In this document: one piece after another, positions 10,022 through 19,365 of the stretch
Numbering within the stretch: the stretch's first letter is position 1
Layout: every line of letters begins with the position of its first letter
NCBI GenBank assembly: GCA_964505785.1
Contig: CAZDJZ010000002.1
Coordinates: 186,001 to 250,000, forward strand
Origin: CAYRTV01 sp964505785
GTDB lineage: Bacteria > Acidobacteriota > Aminicenantia > Aminicenantales > Aminicenantaceae
Reading direction: 5' to 3'
Length of the DNA: 64,000 bases
Translations under genes and position numbers: made by a program
Notes under the pieces: model-generated
Databases searched by the model: none
What the model saw: the letters and a program-made list of their open reading frames with translations, nothing else
What the model was told of the DNA's origin: nothing

Positions 10022-10369
10022 ATGATAGATGTTTTTTTAGTGTTCATACTCGTAGGTGTTTTGGGCACTATTCTTATTTTGGTCAATAAGATCACCGGCC
10101 CAAAAAGATCCAATCCTGTCAAAGATATGCCTTTTGAATGCGGCAGCCCCTATTTGCAGGACAGGATTTATCCCATCTCCATCCAATTCTATTTAGTGGC
10201 GTTTCTCTTTCTTTTGTTCGATGTGGAAGTGGTCTTTTTTTTCCCATGGGCGCTCGTGTTCAAAAGCCTGGGAGGGCCTGCTGTTATTTCCATGGCCGCC
10301 TATATCGTTATTCTAGCGGCGGGCTTTGCCTATGCCTGGAAGAAAGGAGCGTTCCGGTGGGAGAGATAG
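10022..10369 (+). CDS. nuoA: NADH-quinone oxidoreductase subunit A
   Basis: A 115-residue membrane subunit of complex I with three predicted helices and the conserved loop NPVKDMPFECGSP. FDVEVVFFFPWA in helix 2 carries the acidic residues typical of NuoA. An upstream TTG at 10010 is an alternative start (119 residues); I prefer the ATG because the first helix begins directly after it. First gene of a compact nuoABCDEFGHI cluster in which successive genes overlap or are separated by at most a few bases. Confidence 0.92.
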   Translation: MIDVFLVFILVGVLGTILILVNKITGPKRSNPVKDMPFECGSPYLQDRIYPISIQFYLVAFLFLLFDVEVVFFFPWALVFKSLGGPAVISMAAYIVILAAGFAYAWKKGAFRWER

Positions 10370-10869
10370 AAGAAAAAGTCATGGTGAAAAAGACCGGAAA
10401 AGGCGGCATTATTGCGACCAGTGTTAATTATGTTTTGGGATGGGGAAGAAAGTTTTCGCTGTTCCACTATCCCTTTATTACAGCCTGCTGCGGAATGGAA
10501 TATATGTCCGCGGCCTGCGCGCATTGGGATTTTGACCGGTTCGGGGTTGGAATGACGACCTTTTCACCAAGGCAAGCTGATTTGCTGTTCGTAGTCGGCA
10601 CAATTTCTCATAAAGAGGCGCCGGTGTTAAAGACGGTATACGAACAAATGTGTGAACCGAAATGGGTGATTGCGTTTGGGGCATGTGCGGTAAGCGGGGG
10701 AATTTATGATAATTACGCCGTCCTTCAGGGAATAGATCAAATTGTTCCTGTGGACGTCTATATTCCCGGTTGTCCTCCCCGGCCTGAAACTGTTTTGGAT
10801 GCCTTGGTTAAGCTCCAGAACAAGATTCAAAATCAAAAACAGGATTGGCGATGGAAGAGCAAAAAATAA
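10357..10869 (+). CDS. nuoB: NADH-quinone oxidoreductase subunit B
   Basis: A 170-residue peripheral-arm subunit that carries cluster N2, next to the quinone site. The ligands are visible: the tandem cysteines of ITACCGMEYM, FGACAVSGG, and IPGCPPRPE. I chose the GTG at 10357 because AGGAG (10345-10349) lies 7 bases upstream; an ATG at 10381 is the alternative. The start lies inside the last 13 bases of nuoA, which indicates translational coupling. Confidence 0.93.
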   Translation: MGEIEEKVMVKKTGKGGIIATSVNYVLGWGRKFSLFHYPFITACCGMEYMSAACAHWDFDRFGVGMTTFSPRQADLLFVVGTISHKEAPVLKTVYEQMCEPKWVIAFGACAVSGGIYDNYAVLQGIDQIVPVDVYIPGCPPRPETVLDALVKLQNKIQNQKQDWRWKSKK

Positions 10870-11330
10870 CTGAAATCCTGCAAAAGAGGTTTGCCGAAGA
10901 AAATTTGCACATTAAACGGGATTTGGGAATGACGGTCATTCATTTCAGTAAAAAAGATTTAATTGCCGTCATGACTTTTCTTCAATCCAAACCCCAGGAT
11001 TTCGCTATGCTTCTGGATTTGACTTGCGTTGATTATATGGGACGCGAGCCCCGCTTTGAAATGGTTTATCATCTCTTTTCCCTTTCCAAGAACATTAGAT
11101 TAAGGTTGAAATGCGGCGTTGACGAAGCGGATCCCGCCATTGATTCTTTAACCGGCTTATGGAAAAACGCAAATTGGCTGGAAAGAGAAGTCTTTGATAT
11201 GTTCGGGATTCATTTCAACGGGCACCCTTATATGAAACGGTTGTTTATGTATGACGGTTTTAAGGGCTATCCTTTACGGAAAGATTATCCTTTGCGTAAA
11301 AGGCAGCCGAAAATACCATTGAAAAAATAA
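10851..11330 (+). CDS. nuoC: NADH-quinone oxidoreductase subunit C (30 kDa)
   Basis: A 159-residue peripheral-arm subunit without cofactors. The 30-kDa signature is LEREVFDMFGIHFNGHP followed by KRLFMYDGFKGYPLRKDYPL. The ATG at 10851 has CAGGA 6 bases upstream and overlaps the nuoB end by 19 bases. It is separate from nuoD, unlike the fused nuoCD of enterobacteria. Confidence 0.92.
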   Translation: MEEQKITEILQKRFAEENLHIKRDLGMTVIHFSKKDLIAVMTFLQSKPQDFAMLLDLTCVDYMGREPRFEMVYHLFSLSKNIRLRLKCGVDEADPAIDSLTGLWKNANWLEREVFDMFGIHFNGHPYMKRLFMYDGFKGYPLRKDYPLRKRQPKIPLKK

Positions 11331-11331
11331 A

Positions 11332-12660
11332 ATGACTACACGACTGCAAAAAAATGCAAGGCCGGACAGCCTCCTGATCAACATGGGGCCGTCCCATCCC
11401 GCTATGCACGGGACGATCCGTATTATGCTGGAATTGGAAAATGAGCTGGTTATCAATTCCGAACTGGAAGTGGGATATCTTCACCGCGGATTTGAAAAGA
11501 CATGCGAGAATAAAACCTATTTTAACCTGCTTCCCTATACCGATAGGTTGAATTATGTATCGCCGCTCATCAATAACCTCGGTTATGTGATGACTATGGA
11601 AAAACTGCTGGGAATTGAGGCGCCGGAAAGAGCCCAGTATATCCGGGTGATTATGAGTGAATTGTCCCGGGTAAGCGATCATTTGACGGCGCTGGCAGCT
11701 ATGACTATGGAATGCGGAGCCTTTACGGTATTCCTTTATTATATTAAAGCCAGGGAAGAGATCTGGAATGTGATCGAGCAAACAACCGGCGCCCGCATGA
11801 CTACATCATATATCCGCATCGGCGGAGTCAGAGCTGATCTGCATCCCGACTTTCCCTCCCACGTTAAGAAATGCATTAAAGTCACCCGTGATGTCCTGAA
11901 AGACGTCAAGGGCTTGCTGAACAAAAATAAAATTTGGGTCGACAGGACCCGGAATGTTGCGGCCGTAGACCCGGAAACGGCAGTCAATTATGGATTCACC
12001 GGTCCTTGCTTGAGAGCCTCCAATGTCTATTACGATGTCCGAAAAGCCCATCCCTATTTGGTTTATGATGAGCTTGATTTTGAAGTCCCGCTGGGTGAAA
12101 ACGGGGATAATTTTGACCGGTATATGGTTAGGATGAAAGAGATGGAGCAGAGCCTGTATATTGTGGAGCAAGCCGTTGAGAAAATGCCGGATTCGCCGTC
12201 TGCCCCGGCCATGCATAAAGAATTGACCCCGGCTGAAGCAATCCATGCATCCAGGACAAAAAAAGTGGAAGGCAGGATAACGTTATCACCGAACCTGGAA
12301 GGGTCGGAAAAGGAGAAATATTCCCATGTCCTCAGCCGCAGCAAAAAGTTCGTCATTCCGCCCAAAGAGGATACGTATACTTCAATTGAGGGGCTGATCA
12401 ACCATTTCAAGTTTTTTATGAAAGGCCATGGCATCCGGCCTCCGAAAGGAGATGTGTATTTTGCGGTTGAAGGCGGCAGCGGAGAACTGGGATTTTATAT
12501 TGTTTCAGACGGAAGCGACCGGCCTTACCGGCTGCACCTCCGCGGGCCGTGCTTTCATATTGTGTCCGCCATGGAAGAAATGATTCATGGACATTATATC
12601 GCTGATATCATTCCGACCTTCGGGTCATTGAACATGATTGGAGGAGAACTGGACCGATGA
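11332..12660 (+). CDS. nuoD: NADH-quinone oxidoreductase subunit D (49 kDa)
   Basis: A 442-residue homologue of the large subunit of NiFe hydrogenase that forms the quinone pocket with NuoB. It begins with GPSHPAMHGTIRI, including the quinone-site His, and has ELEVGYLHRGFEK. It ends IPTFGSLNMIGGELDR, matching the family end. It is longer than the E. coli-type domain because of a charged insertion at about residues 285-345 (ELTPAEAIHASRTKK onward) before the SIEGLINHFK segment. It starts one base after the nuoC stop. Confidence 0.92.
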   Translation: MTTRLQKNARPDSLLINMGPSHPAMHGTIRIMLELENELVINSELEVGYLHRGFEKTCENKTYFNLLPYTDRLNYVSPLINNLGYVMTMEKLLGIEAPERAQYIRVIMSELSRVSDHLTALAAMTMECGAFTVFLYYIKAREEIWNVIEQTTGARMTTSYIRIGGVRADLHPDFPSHVKKCIKVTRDVLKDVKGLLNKNKIWVDRTRNVAAVDPETAVNYGFTGPCLRASNVYYDVRKAHPYLVYDELDFEVPLGENGDNFDRYMVRMKEMEQSLYIVEQAVEKMPDSPSAPAMHKELTPAEAIHASRTKKVEGRITLSPNLEGSEKEKYSHVLSRSKKFVIPPKEDTYTSIEGLINHFKFFMKGHGIRPPKGDVYFAVEGGSGELGFYIVSDGSDRPYRLHLRGPCFHIVSAMEEMIHGHYIADIIPTFGSLNMIGGELDR

Positions 12661-13130
12661 GCAGCCGGATATCAGAAAAAACACGAGAACACATTGACCG
12701 GATTATCCGGCGGTATCCGAAAAAAGAAGCAGCGATGCTTCCTGTCCTGCATGCGGTACAGCGCGAGGTCGGCCTGATTACAAATGAGGATGAACAAATG
12801 GTTGCGGATATCCTGGATCTTCCCCCTGTACGGGTTAAGGAGGTCGTGACCTTTTATTCTATGTTCCATCAGAAGAAGACAGGGCGCTATCACATTCAGC
12901 TTTGCTCCAATTTAACGTGTACTCTGAAAGGCGGGGACATGCTGCTGGAATATATTGAGGATAAATTGGGTATCCGAGCCGGCGAAACCAGCGAAGATGA
13001 AAAGTTTTCTCTATCCCTGGTTGAATGCCTGGGTGCCTGTGAACAAGCTCCTTGCATGATGATCAACGATGATTACTATGGACATTTGGATCCAAAAAAA
13101 ATTGATAAAATTTTGAAGGATTTAAAATAA
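12657..13130 (+). CDS. nuoE: NADH-quinone oxidoreductase subunit E (24 kDa)
   Basis: A 157-residue thioredoxin-like [2Fe-2S] protein of the NADH-dehydrogenase module. The four ligands are in CSNLTC and CLGACEQAPC. The start codon overlaps the nuoD stop (ATGA). Together with nuoF and nuoG it shows that this is an NADH-oxidising complex I and not the ferredoxin-type version that lacks E, F and G. Confidence 0.93.
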   Translation: MSSRISEKTREHIDRIIRRYPKKEAAMLPVLHAVQREVGLITNEDEQMVADILDLPPVRVKEVVTFYSMFHQKKTGRYHIQLCSNLTCTLKGGDMLLEYIEDKLGIRAGETSEDEKFSLSLVECLGACEQAPCMMINDDYYGHLDPKKIDKILKDLK

Positions 13131-13131
13131 A

Positions 13132-14388
13132 GTGACTGAAAAAATCCTGACAGGTCATTTCAATTTAGAGAATATCTTCCGGTTGGATGTTTATGAAAAA
13201 AACGGGGGATATGCTGCTGTCGGAAAAGCGCTCACTGACATGACGCCGGAAAGCATCCTAAAGGAAGTTAAATCCGCCAATCTCAGAGGCAGAGGCGGAG
13301 CGGGATTTCCAGCCGGCGTCAAGTGGGGATTTGTTCCCAAAGATGTGGATGAACCGAAATATTTATGTGTTAATGCAGATGAAGGGGAGCCTGGGACTAT
13401 CAAAGACAGGTACATTATGACACATAATCCTCACATGCTGATTGAAGGCATCATTATTGCGAGCTTTTGCGTAGGTATTCACCACGCGTTTATATACATT
13501 CGCGGTGAATATGAGCATGCCGCCCGACGTTTGGAGCAGGCGCTCAGGGAAGCGGAAGAAAAAGGCTATTTAGGAAAAAATATTCTAAAGTCCGGATTTG
13601 ATTTGGATGTAACGGTCCATAGGGGGGCCGGAGCATACATATGCGGTGAAGAGACCGCTTTGCTGGAGTCTCTGGAAGGAAAATTGGGACGTCCGCGGGT
13701 TAAGCCCCCATTTCCGGCCTCAAAAGGTTTATTCGATTGCCCTACGGTGATCAACAATGTTGAGACCCTCTCTAATATTCCTCATATAATTTTGAAAGGC
13801 GGAGAGTGGTTTCATAAACTTGGAGTTGACAGAGACGGTGGGACCCGTATTTTCGGAGTCAGCGGCATGGTCAATAAGCCCGGCATATATGAGCTGCCGG
13901 TGGGAACAAGTTTGAAGGATTTAATATACAGCCATGCGGGAGGATTGCCGGAAGGACGGAAGCTTAAAGCCGTCATCCCAGGAGGAATGTCGGCTCCGGT
14001 ATTGAAAGCGGATGAAATTGACATCTCCCTGGACAGCGACACTTTGGTAGGGGCCGGTTCCATGCTGGGATCGGGCGGAGTGATTGTGATCGACGAGAAC
14101 ACTTCGATGCTGAAGGTCTTGACAAGAATTGTCAAGTTTTATGCCCATGAATCCTGCGGTCAATGCACTCCTTGCCGGATTGGAACCGCCTGGATCAATA
14201 AAATCGTTCAGCGAATGATCCGGGGAGAAGGAAAAACGGAAGATATCGATGAAATTATCCGGCTGGCTTCGTTAATCCTTCAGAAAACACTTTGCCCGTT
14301 GGGAGACGCCGCTGCAATGCCGATTACGGCGATTGCCCAAAAATTTCGTGATGAGCTGGAAGAGAACATAGCGGAACAGGAGCAATAA
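13132..14388 (+). CDS. nuoF: NADH-quinone oxidoreductase subunit F (51 kDa, FMN/NADH-binding)
   Basis: A 418-residue subunit that accepts hydride from NADH on FMN and passes electrons to a 4Fe-4S cluster. The nucleotide/FMN motifs GRGGAGFPAGVKWGF and NADEGEPGTIKDR are present. The cluster ligands are SCGQCTPCRIG plus the later CPLGDAAA. The start is a GTG at 13132, one base after the nuoE stop. Confidence 0.94.
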   Translation: MTEKILTGHFNLENIFRLDVYEKNGGYAAVGKALTDMTPESILKEVKSANLRGRGGAGFPAGVKWGFVPKDVDEPKYLCVNADEGEPGTIKDRYIMTHNPHMLIEGIIIASFCVGIHHAFIYIRGEYEHAARRLEQALREAEEKGYLGKNILKSGFDLDVTVHRGAGAYICGEETALLESLEGKLGRPRVKPPFPASKGLFDCPTVINNVETLSNIPHIILKGGEWFHKLGVDRDGGTRIFGVSGMVNKPGIYELPVGTSLKDLIYSHAGGLPEGRKLKAVIPGGMSAPVLKADEIDISLDSDTLVGAGSMLGSGGVIVIDENTSMLKVLTRIVKFYAHESCGQCTPCRIGTAWINKIVQRMIRGEGKTEDIDEIIRLASLILQKTLCPLGDAAAMPITAIAQKFRDELEENIAEQEQ

Positions 14389-14394
14389 ATCCTT

Positions 14395-15936
14395 ATGGTT
14401 AAAATTTTTATTGATGACTGCCCGGTAGAGATCGAGCCGGGTGCAACGATTTTAGACGCCGCTGATAAAGCCGGAATCACTATCCCTCATTTATGCTATC
14501 ACCCCGCTTTTCCGCCGGAAGGCAGCTGCCGGATGTGCCTGGTTGAAATCGAAGGGGCGCCTAAATTGGAATTAGCCTGTTCAACACCGGTTCGCGAAGG
14601 CATGAAGGTTTATACCCAGACGGGAGATGTCTGTGAAGCCAGAAGAGGTGTGCTTGAATTTTTATTGGCGGAACATCCACCCGACTGCCCGATATGCGAA
14701 CAAGCCGGTGAATGCAAACTGCAGGATTATTATGAACAATACGGTTTATTCGACGGTCGTTTTTCGGAAGAAAAAATACGCAAAGAAAAAAAAGTTCATT
14801 TAGGCAAAAACCTTTCTTTGGACCGTGAGCGGTGTGTTTTATGCACCCGGTGTGTGCGGTTTCTCAAAAATGTGACCGGAGGAGGGGAACTGGGCGTTTT
14901 TCAAAGGGGTTTAAAGGCAGAAATAAGCTTGTTTCCGGATGTCAAAATCAATAACAATTACTCCGGCAACCTGGCGGAAATCTGTCCGGTCGGTGCGATT
15001 ACGGATTTGGATTTCCGTTTTCAATCCCGCGCCTGGTTCTTGGAGAACCGGCCTTCCATATGTCCTCTGTGTTCACGCGGCTGCAATATTACCATTGACT
15101 TCCATCCCGGGTTCGCACGCTTTGATGTTTCCAGGCGGGTATACCGGGTCCGTGCCCTTGAGAATCAGGAGATCAACGGATATTGGATTTGCGACAAGGG
15201 CCGCTATGAATATGCATATATTGATAAAGAACGGATGACCTCAGTGTTCTCAGATGGTCAGCCCGCTGAAACGTCTGCGGCGCTTTCCCGGCTGACTGAG
15301 ATCATCAAACGACTCGTCCATAAAAATAAGACCAAACGCATTCGCCTGCTGCTGAATTCATATTTATCCAACGAAGAGTGTTATTTGATCCACCGGATAT
15401 TTAAAAAAGAATTGGGAGTGGAACACATTTGGCTGATTGATCCCCCTGATGAAAAAGGCGATGATTTGCTTTTGACAGCCGAACGAACACCTAACCGGCG
15501 GGGAGCTGCTGAAATTGGATTTAAGAGCAGGCCCGCCGCTGATATTGACTGGGAGGATACAGAATTACTTATCGTTTTTGAATCTCCCTTTCCCGTCGAA
15601 CAGCTTGATCGAGTTTTAGCTGGAACATCGGGGAGTAATGCCACCCGGGTGCTGTTTTCACCAAGGGAGACACCTGTTAATAAAACCATAAATCTGGTTT
15701 TTCCGACCGCTGTCATTGCGGAGAAAATGGGATCATTAACCAACTTTAGCGGCCGGATCCAGCCCTTCCTTCCAGTTCTGGAATCTTTGGGTGAAGCGAA
15801 GTCTGAATGGGAGTGGCTCAAGCTTTTGGGGAAAGAACTGGGAAATGATTTTTCCTTTTATTCCCGAATCAGCTCTCCCCGTGATATATTTATGGAAATG
15901 AAAAAAGATATTTCATTTTTTCAGGATAAAAAGTGA
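14395..15936 (+). CDS. nuoG: NADH-quinone oxidoreductase subunit G, short form
   Basis: A 513-residue subunit. The N-terminal [2Fe-2S] ferredoxin domain has Cys34, Cys45, Cys48 and Cys62. Next come the His-Cys3 cluster (HPPDCPICEQAGEC) and the CVLCTRC...CPVGAI 4Fe-4S site. A CPLCSRGC...WICDKGR site could hold the extra N7-type cluster. The molybdopterin-oxidoreductase-like part is much reduced: roughly 270 residues follow the last cysteine, against far longer tails in E. coli-type NuoG. Frames are intact, so this looks like a natural short form. Confidence 0.9.
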   Translation: MVKIFIDDCPVEIEPGATILDAADKAGITIPHLCYHPAFPPEGSCRMCLVEIEGAPKLELACSTPVREGMKVYTQTGDVCEARRGVLEFLLAEHPPDCPICEQAGECKLQDYYEQYGLFDGRFSEEKIRKEKKVHLGKNLSLDRERCVLCTRCVRFLKNVTGGGELGVFQRGLKAEISLFPDVKINNNYSGNLAEICPVGAITDLDFRFQSRAWFLENRPSICPLCSRGCNITIDFHPGFARFDVSRRVYRVRALENQEINGYWICDKGRYEYAYIDKERMTSVFSDGQPAETSAALSRLTEIIKRLVHKNKTKRIRLLLNSYLSNEECYLIHRIFKKELGVEHIWLIDPPDEKGDDLLLTAERTPNRRGAAEIGFKSRPAADIDWEDTELLIVFESPFPVEQLDRVLAGTSGSNATRVLFSPRETPVNKTINLVFPTAVIAEKMGSLTNFSGRIQPFLPVLESLGEAKSEWEWLKLLGKELGNDFSFYSRISSPRDIFMEMKKDISFFQDKK

Positions 15937-17009
15937 TTGATGCATTGATAACTCTGGTTAAAATGGTGTTCGCACTGGTGTGGTTTTTACTGCTGACTTT
16001 ATATTTAACATGGGCGGAACGTAAGGAAAGCGCGGTTATGCAGGACCGGATCGGAGCAAACCGGGCCAATATTCTCGGCCTCCGCATCATTGGATTGTTC
16101 CAGCCGTTTGCGGACGCCATAAAAATGATGTTCAAGGAAGATTTCACTCCGAATTTTTCACGCAAATTTCTCCATAATCTGGCCCCGTTCATTTCCTTTG
16201 GTTTCGTGGCCGTGACCATCAGCACCATTCCCTTCGGCAGCTGGCTTCGTATCGGAGGGAAAAAAATAAGCTTGCAGGTTTTGGATTTGGATGTGGGGCT
16301 TTTATTTGTTATAGCGTTGCTTTCTTTGAGTATTTACGGGGTTATTCTCAGCGGATGGGCTTCCAATAACCGTTGGACTTTACTCGGAGCTATCCGGGGA
16401 TCGGCTCAAATGATTTCTTATGAGGTGGCTTTCGGGCTGTCTTTAATCGGATTGATCATGGTTTTTCCGTCTCTGCAATTTTCAGAAATTGTCCACTTTC
16501 AGGGGGACTTGTTATTCGGCTGGCTTCCCAAATGGGGTATATTCGTCCAGCCTTTGGGGTTTCTGATTTTCATGATCGCCGCCATCGCTGAGTCCGAACG
16601 GGTTCCATTTGACCTGCCTGAAGGGGAATCAGAAATTGTAGGTTTCTTTACGGAATACGGAGGCATGAAATGGGGACTGTATATGTTCACCGATTTCATG
16701 AAACTCCTGATCATATCCTGCTTGCTGACCACCCTGTTTTTCGGGGGTTATCAAGTTCCCTGGCTATATGAGGGGGGATTTTTGTTTCCTTGGGGTGGAA
16801 GCTGGCCGCTTTCCCATTGGGTGGTCGTCGTTCTTCAGGTCTTAATTTTCAATCTAAAGGTCTTTTTCTTTTGCTGGCTGCAAATTCTTATCCGCTGGAC
16901 TTATCCGCGTTTTCGATACGACCAGCTCATGGATTTCGGATGGAAATTCATGATACCTCTGAGTATTTTTAACATCTTGGCAACGGCTGTTATAATGAGT
17001 ATATTGTGA
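15933..17009 (+). CDS. nuoH: NADH-quinone oxidoreductase subunit H
   Basis: A 358-residue membrane subunit with about eight helices. The conserved quinone-channel segments are present: ERKESAVMQDRIGANRA, QPFADAIKMMFKEDFTP, and ESERVPFDLPEGESEIVGFF. It anchors the peripheral arm and forms part of the quinone chamber. Its start overlaps the end of nuoG (GTGATTGATG region), with a GTG at 15933. Confidence 0.93.
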   Translation: MIDALITLVKMVFALVWFLLLTLYLTWAERKESAVMQDRIGANRANILGLRIIGLFQPFADAIKMMFKEDFTPNFSRKFLHNLAPFISFGFVAVTISTIPFGSWLRIGGKKISLQVLDLDVGLLFVIALLSLSIYGVILSGWASNNRWTLLGAIRGSAQMISYEVAFGLSLIGLIMVFPSLQFSEIVHFQGDLLFGWLPKWGIFVQPLGFLIFMIAAIAESERVPFDLPEGESEIVGFFTEYGGMKWGLYMFTDFMKLLIISCLLTTLFFGGYQVPWLYEGGFLFPWGGSWPLSHWVVVVLQVLIFNLKVFFFCWLQILIRWTYPRFRYDQLMDFGWKFMIPLSIFNILATAVIMSIL

Positions 17010-17013
17010 AATT

Positions 17014-17484
17014 ATGAAATTATTCGGCTATTTTTTTGAAATCATCCGCGGCGGTGCCATAACAACCCGTCACTTCATAGTGAATATGTGGTACCACACC
17101 TTAAACCTTTTTAGAATCAAGACCAAAAGGAAGGGTGCTGTCACCACTCAATACCCTGAGGAAAGGCGGGCTATCGCTGATCGTCACCGGAGTTTACACC
17201 GGATTCTGAAGCGTGAAAACGGAAAACCCAGATGTGTCGCCTGCATGCTGTGCGCGACTGTCTGTCCGTCAGAATGTATTTATATTGAAGCGGATGAGAT
17301 GGATGATCCGGATGTCCAAAAATATCCGAAGACCTTCATTATCGATTTAACCCGGTGCTGCTTTTGCGGATTTTGTGTTGAAGCATGTCCGGAAGATGCC
17401 ATCCGAATGGATACAAAAGAAATCGAATTGGCCGGATATTCCCGCGAAAAAATGGTTCTCACACTGGATCAGCTTCTGCAATGA
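17014..17484 (+). CDS. nuoI: NADH-quinone oxidoreductase subunit I (2x 4Fe-4S)
   Basis: A 156-residue subunit with two 4Fe-4S clusters bound by CVACMLCATVCPSEC and CCFCGFCVEACPEDA, the electron path to NuoB. It is the last nuo gene here: nuoJ, K, L, M and N, which normally follow and contain the antiporter-like proton pumps, are absent. The next gene, a hydrolase, overlaps its stop codon. Confidence 0.93.
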   Translation: MKLFGYFFEIIRGGAITTRHFIVNMWYHTLNLFRIKTKRKGAVTTQYPEERRAIADRHRSLHRILKRENGKPRCVACMLCATVCPSECIYIEADEMDDPDVQKYPKTFIIDLTRCCFCGFCVEACPEDAIRMDTKEIELAGYSREKMVLTLDQLLQ

Positions 17485-18329
17485 GTTCTCAATGCATCTC
17501 TTTAGGCCGCTTTAAAGTATTAGGTTTGCGTGACGGACTTTTTTTGCTGGACGGCGGCGCCATGTTCGGAGTCGTTCCAAAAGTTATTTGGGAAAAATTA
17601 ATCCCTGCTGATGAATCCAACCGGATTCAATTGGGCTTGAATTCAGTTCTTATCCACAGTGGAGAAAAAAATGTTTTGGTTGACACAGGGATTGGAGATA
17701 ATCTGCCTGCCAAATACGCCAAATTTTATTCCCCGGATAGAGAATCCGGCCTGAACGGAGAACTGCAAAAACAGGGGATATCTTCCAAAGACATCGACTT
17801 CGTCATAAATACCCACCTGCATTTCGATCACTGCGGAGGCAACACATACCGGGATAAGGACGGTGCATTTTACCCTGCATTCATCAACGCTGAGTATATC
17901 ATTCAAAAAAATGAATGGGAAAACGCCGCTAACCCCGCGGGGAGGGATAAACCCAGCTATATTGATGATTTTTTTACGCCCATTCAGAGGGAGAATCAAC
18001 TTCGTCTCGTTGACGGAGAAGAAGAAGTTTGTCCGGGAATCAAAGTCCAGCCTGCAGCCGGGCATACGACAGGTCATCAAATTGTGCAGGTCGAGTCGGA
18101 GGGGCAAAGGCTGTATTTTCTGGGGGATTTGATTCCGACAGCTTTCCATGTGCACTTACCATATATTATGAGTTACGATCTTTACCCCGTGGAAACTTTT
18201 GAAAAAAAGGAACTTTTCCTGCAGCAAGCAGCGGACAATGGGTGGATTGCAGCGCTGAATCATGATCCGCATCATTTTTTTGGACGAATCGTGAAACAAG
18301 ACGGAAAATATACTTTTGATCCCATCTGA
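17481..18329 (+). CDS. Metallo-beta-lactamase-fold hydrolase
   Basis: A 282-residue hydrolase of the lactonase/glyoxalase-II-like branch. The metal motif HLHFDHCGG (His112, His114, Asp116, His117) is followed by the GHTTGHQ histidine, an FLGDLIPT aspartate and a final NHDPHHFF histidine. The ATG at 17481 overlaps the nuoI stop (ATGA), so it is translated with the complex I genes, although nothing ties its activity to respiration. No signal peptide, so cytoplasmic. Substrate unknown: lactones, thioesters and similar esters are possible. Confidence 0.85.
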   Translation: MSSQCISLGRFKVLGLRDGLFLLDGGAMFGVVPKVIWEKLIPADESNRIQLGLNSVLIHSGEKNVLVDTGIGDNLPAKYAKFYSPDRESGLNGELQKQGISSKDIDFVINTHLHFDHCGGNTYRDKDGAFYPAFINAEYIIQKNEWENAANPAGRDKPSYIDDFFTPIQRENQLRLVDGEEEVCPGIKVQPAAGHTTGHQIVQVESEGQRLYFLGDLIPTAFHVHLPYIMSYDLYPVETFEKKELFLQQAADNGWIAALNHDPHHFFGRIVKQDGKYTFDPI

Positions 18330-18481
18330 GCACCCGATGCGCTCGCTTTACTCGCGTTTATTGCGGTCTTAGCGTTCTTTTAATCTATCTAAATGTGTTT
18401 AATACTAAACCGTTGCTTCATATCCGGTTTTGGTTTGTTTTTGATTTTTGATTTCTTTTTCGCTCCGCTGTCGTTTTCGAA

Positions 18482-19363
18482 CTAAAGGGATTCTTTTTGT
18501 GCGGGCTGAGGGAGGGGTTTAGAGAAAGAATGAGAGATGGCTCCATAGGGGCAAGAATGGGAACAGTGAAGACACCGGATACACTGGGAATGGTTGGGTG
18601 TTTCCCGGGGGTTGAGTTCCACCGGGCATTTTGATACACAGAGGCCGCATTCAGTACAGGATTCATCATCAACCGACATCTGAAAAAAGCTGATTCGGTT
18701 GAAAAAGCCCAAAATCGTTCCGATGGGACATACCGTGCGGCAAAAAGGCCGCATGGAAGCCGTCATCCAAAGCAGAAAAAACAGAAGCAGCGCCATTTTC
18801 CAGGTAAAAAGCCAGCCTAATTGCTGTCTCAATATCGGGCTGGCCGCCACCAGGGGAACTCCGGCTTCCAAGGTGCCGGCAGGACAAATCAATTTACAGA
18901 ACCAAGTCTGGCCGTAACCGGCGGCGTCCAAAAGCAGCAGCGGCATACCGACAACGAAAACAACCAGAAAAAAATAGCGGAGATAAGTCAAAAACCAGGG
19001 TATCTTTACTTTTGGAAAAGGCAGTTTGTACAGTAATTCCTGCAGCCAGCCGAAAGGACACAGCCATCCGCAAGGTATCCGGCCTCCAAGCGAACCCACC
19101 ATTCCGAAAAATCCAATCACATAAAGCCCTAATTGGTATTGCCCCATGGAGAGGTTAGCCCGTAAAGTGGCAAAAGAATTTTGCAAGGCCCCCAAGGGGC
19201 AGGCTCCCATGGCAGCCGGGCATGAATAACAATTAAGCACCGGCACACAGACCCCTTTAGTCGCTCCCTGATAAATGCGGCCTTTGAAAAACAGAGGAAG
19301 CTCCAGGTTAAACAGCAGGGCTGCGAAGGATTGAAACCAGCGGCGTTTAGTCAGCAGTGTCAT
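18482..19363 (-). CDS. Membrane 4Fe-4S protein, NapH/CcoG-like
   Basis: A 293-residue protein with about five membrane helices and many cysteines. CYSCPAAMGACPLG, PCGWLCPFGW, CKLICPAG and CRTVCPIG lie in the membrane part. A C-terminal ferredoxin domain has two clusters (CTECGLCVSKCPVE and CIRCLHCSHSCPYG). This is the polyferredoxin type of NapH/MauN/RdxA, which passes electrons across or along the membrane. I chose the ATG at 19363, two bases after the stop of the tiny CXXC gene upstream; an ATG at 19414 would overlap that gene. The redox partner is unknown. Confidence 0.85.
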   Translation of the reverse strand: MTLLTKRRWFQSFAALLFNLELPLFFKGRIYQGATKGVCVPVLNCYSCPAAMGACPLGALQNSFATLRANLSMGQYQLGLYVIGFFGMVGSLGGRIPCGWLCPFGWLQELLYKLPFPKVKIPWFLTYLRYFFLVVFVVGMPLLLLDAAGYGQTWFCKLICPAGTLEAGVPLVAASPILRQQLGWLFTWKMALLLFFLLWMTASMRPFCRTVCPIGTILGFFNRISFFQMSVDDESCTECGLCVSKCPVELNPRETPNHSQCIRCLHCSHSCPYGAISHSFSKPLPQPAQKESL

Positions 19364-19365
19364 GT

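Noticed and set aside
9622..10122. A 166-codon minus-strand frame across the sulfatase start and nuoA
   Set aside because: It overlaps two solid genes and the repeat block; the sequence is repeat-derived and antisense nuoA.
10138..10356. Longer nuoB start inside nuoA
   Set aside because: The extra 73 residues are nuoA in a different frame; GTG 10357 has a well-spaced AGGAG.
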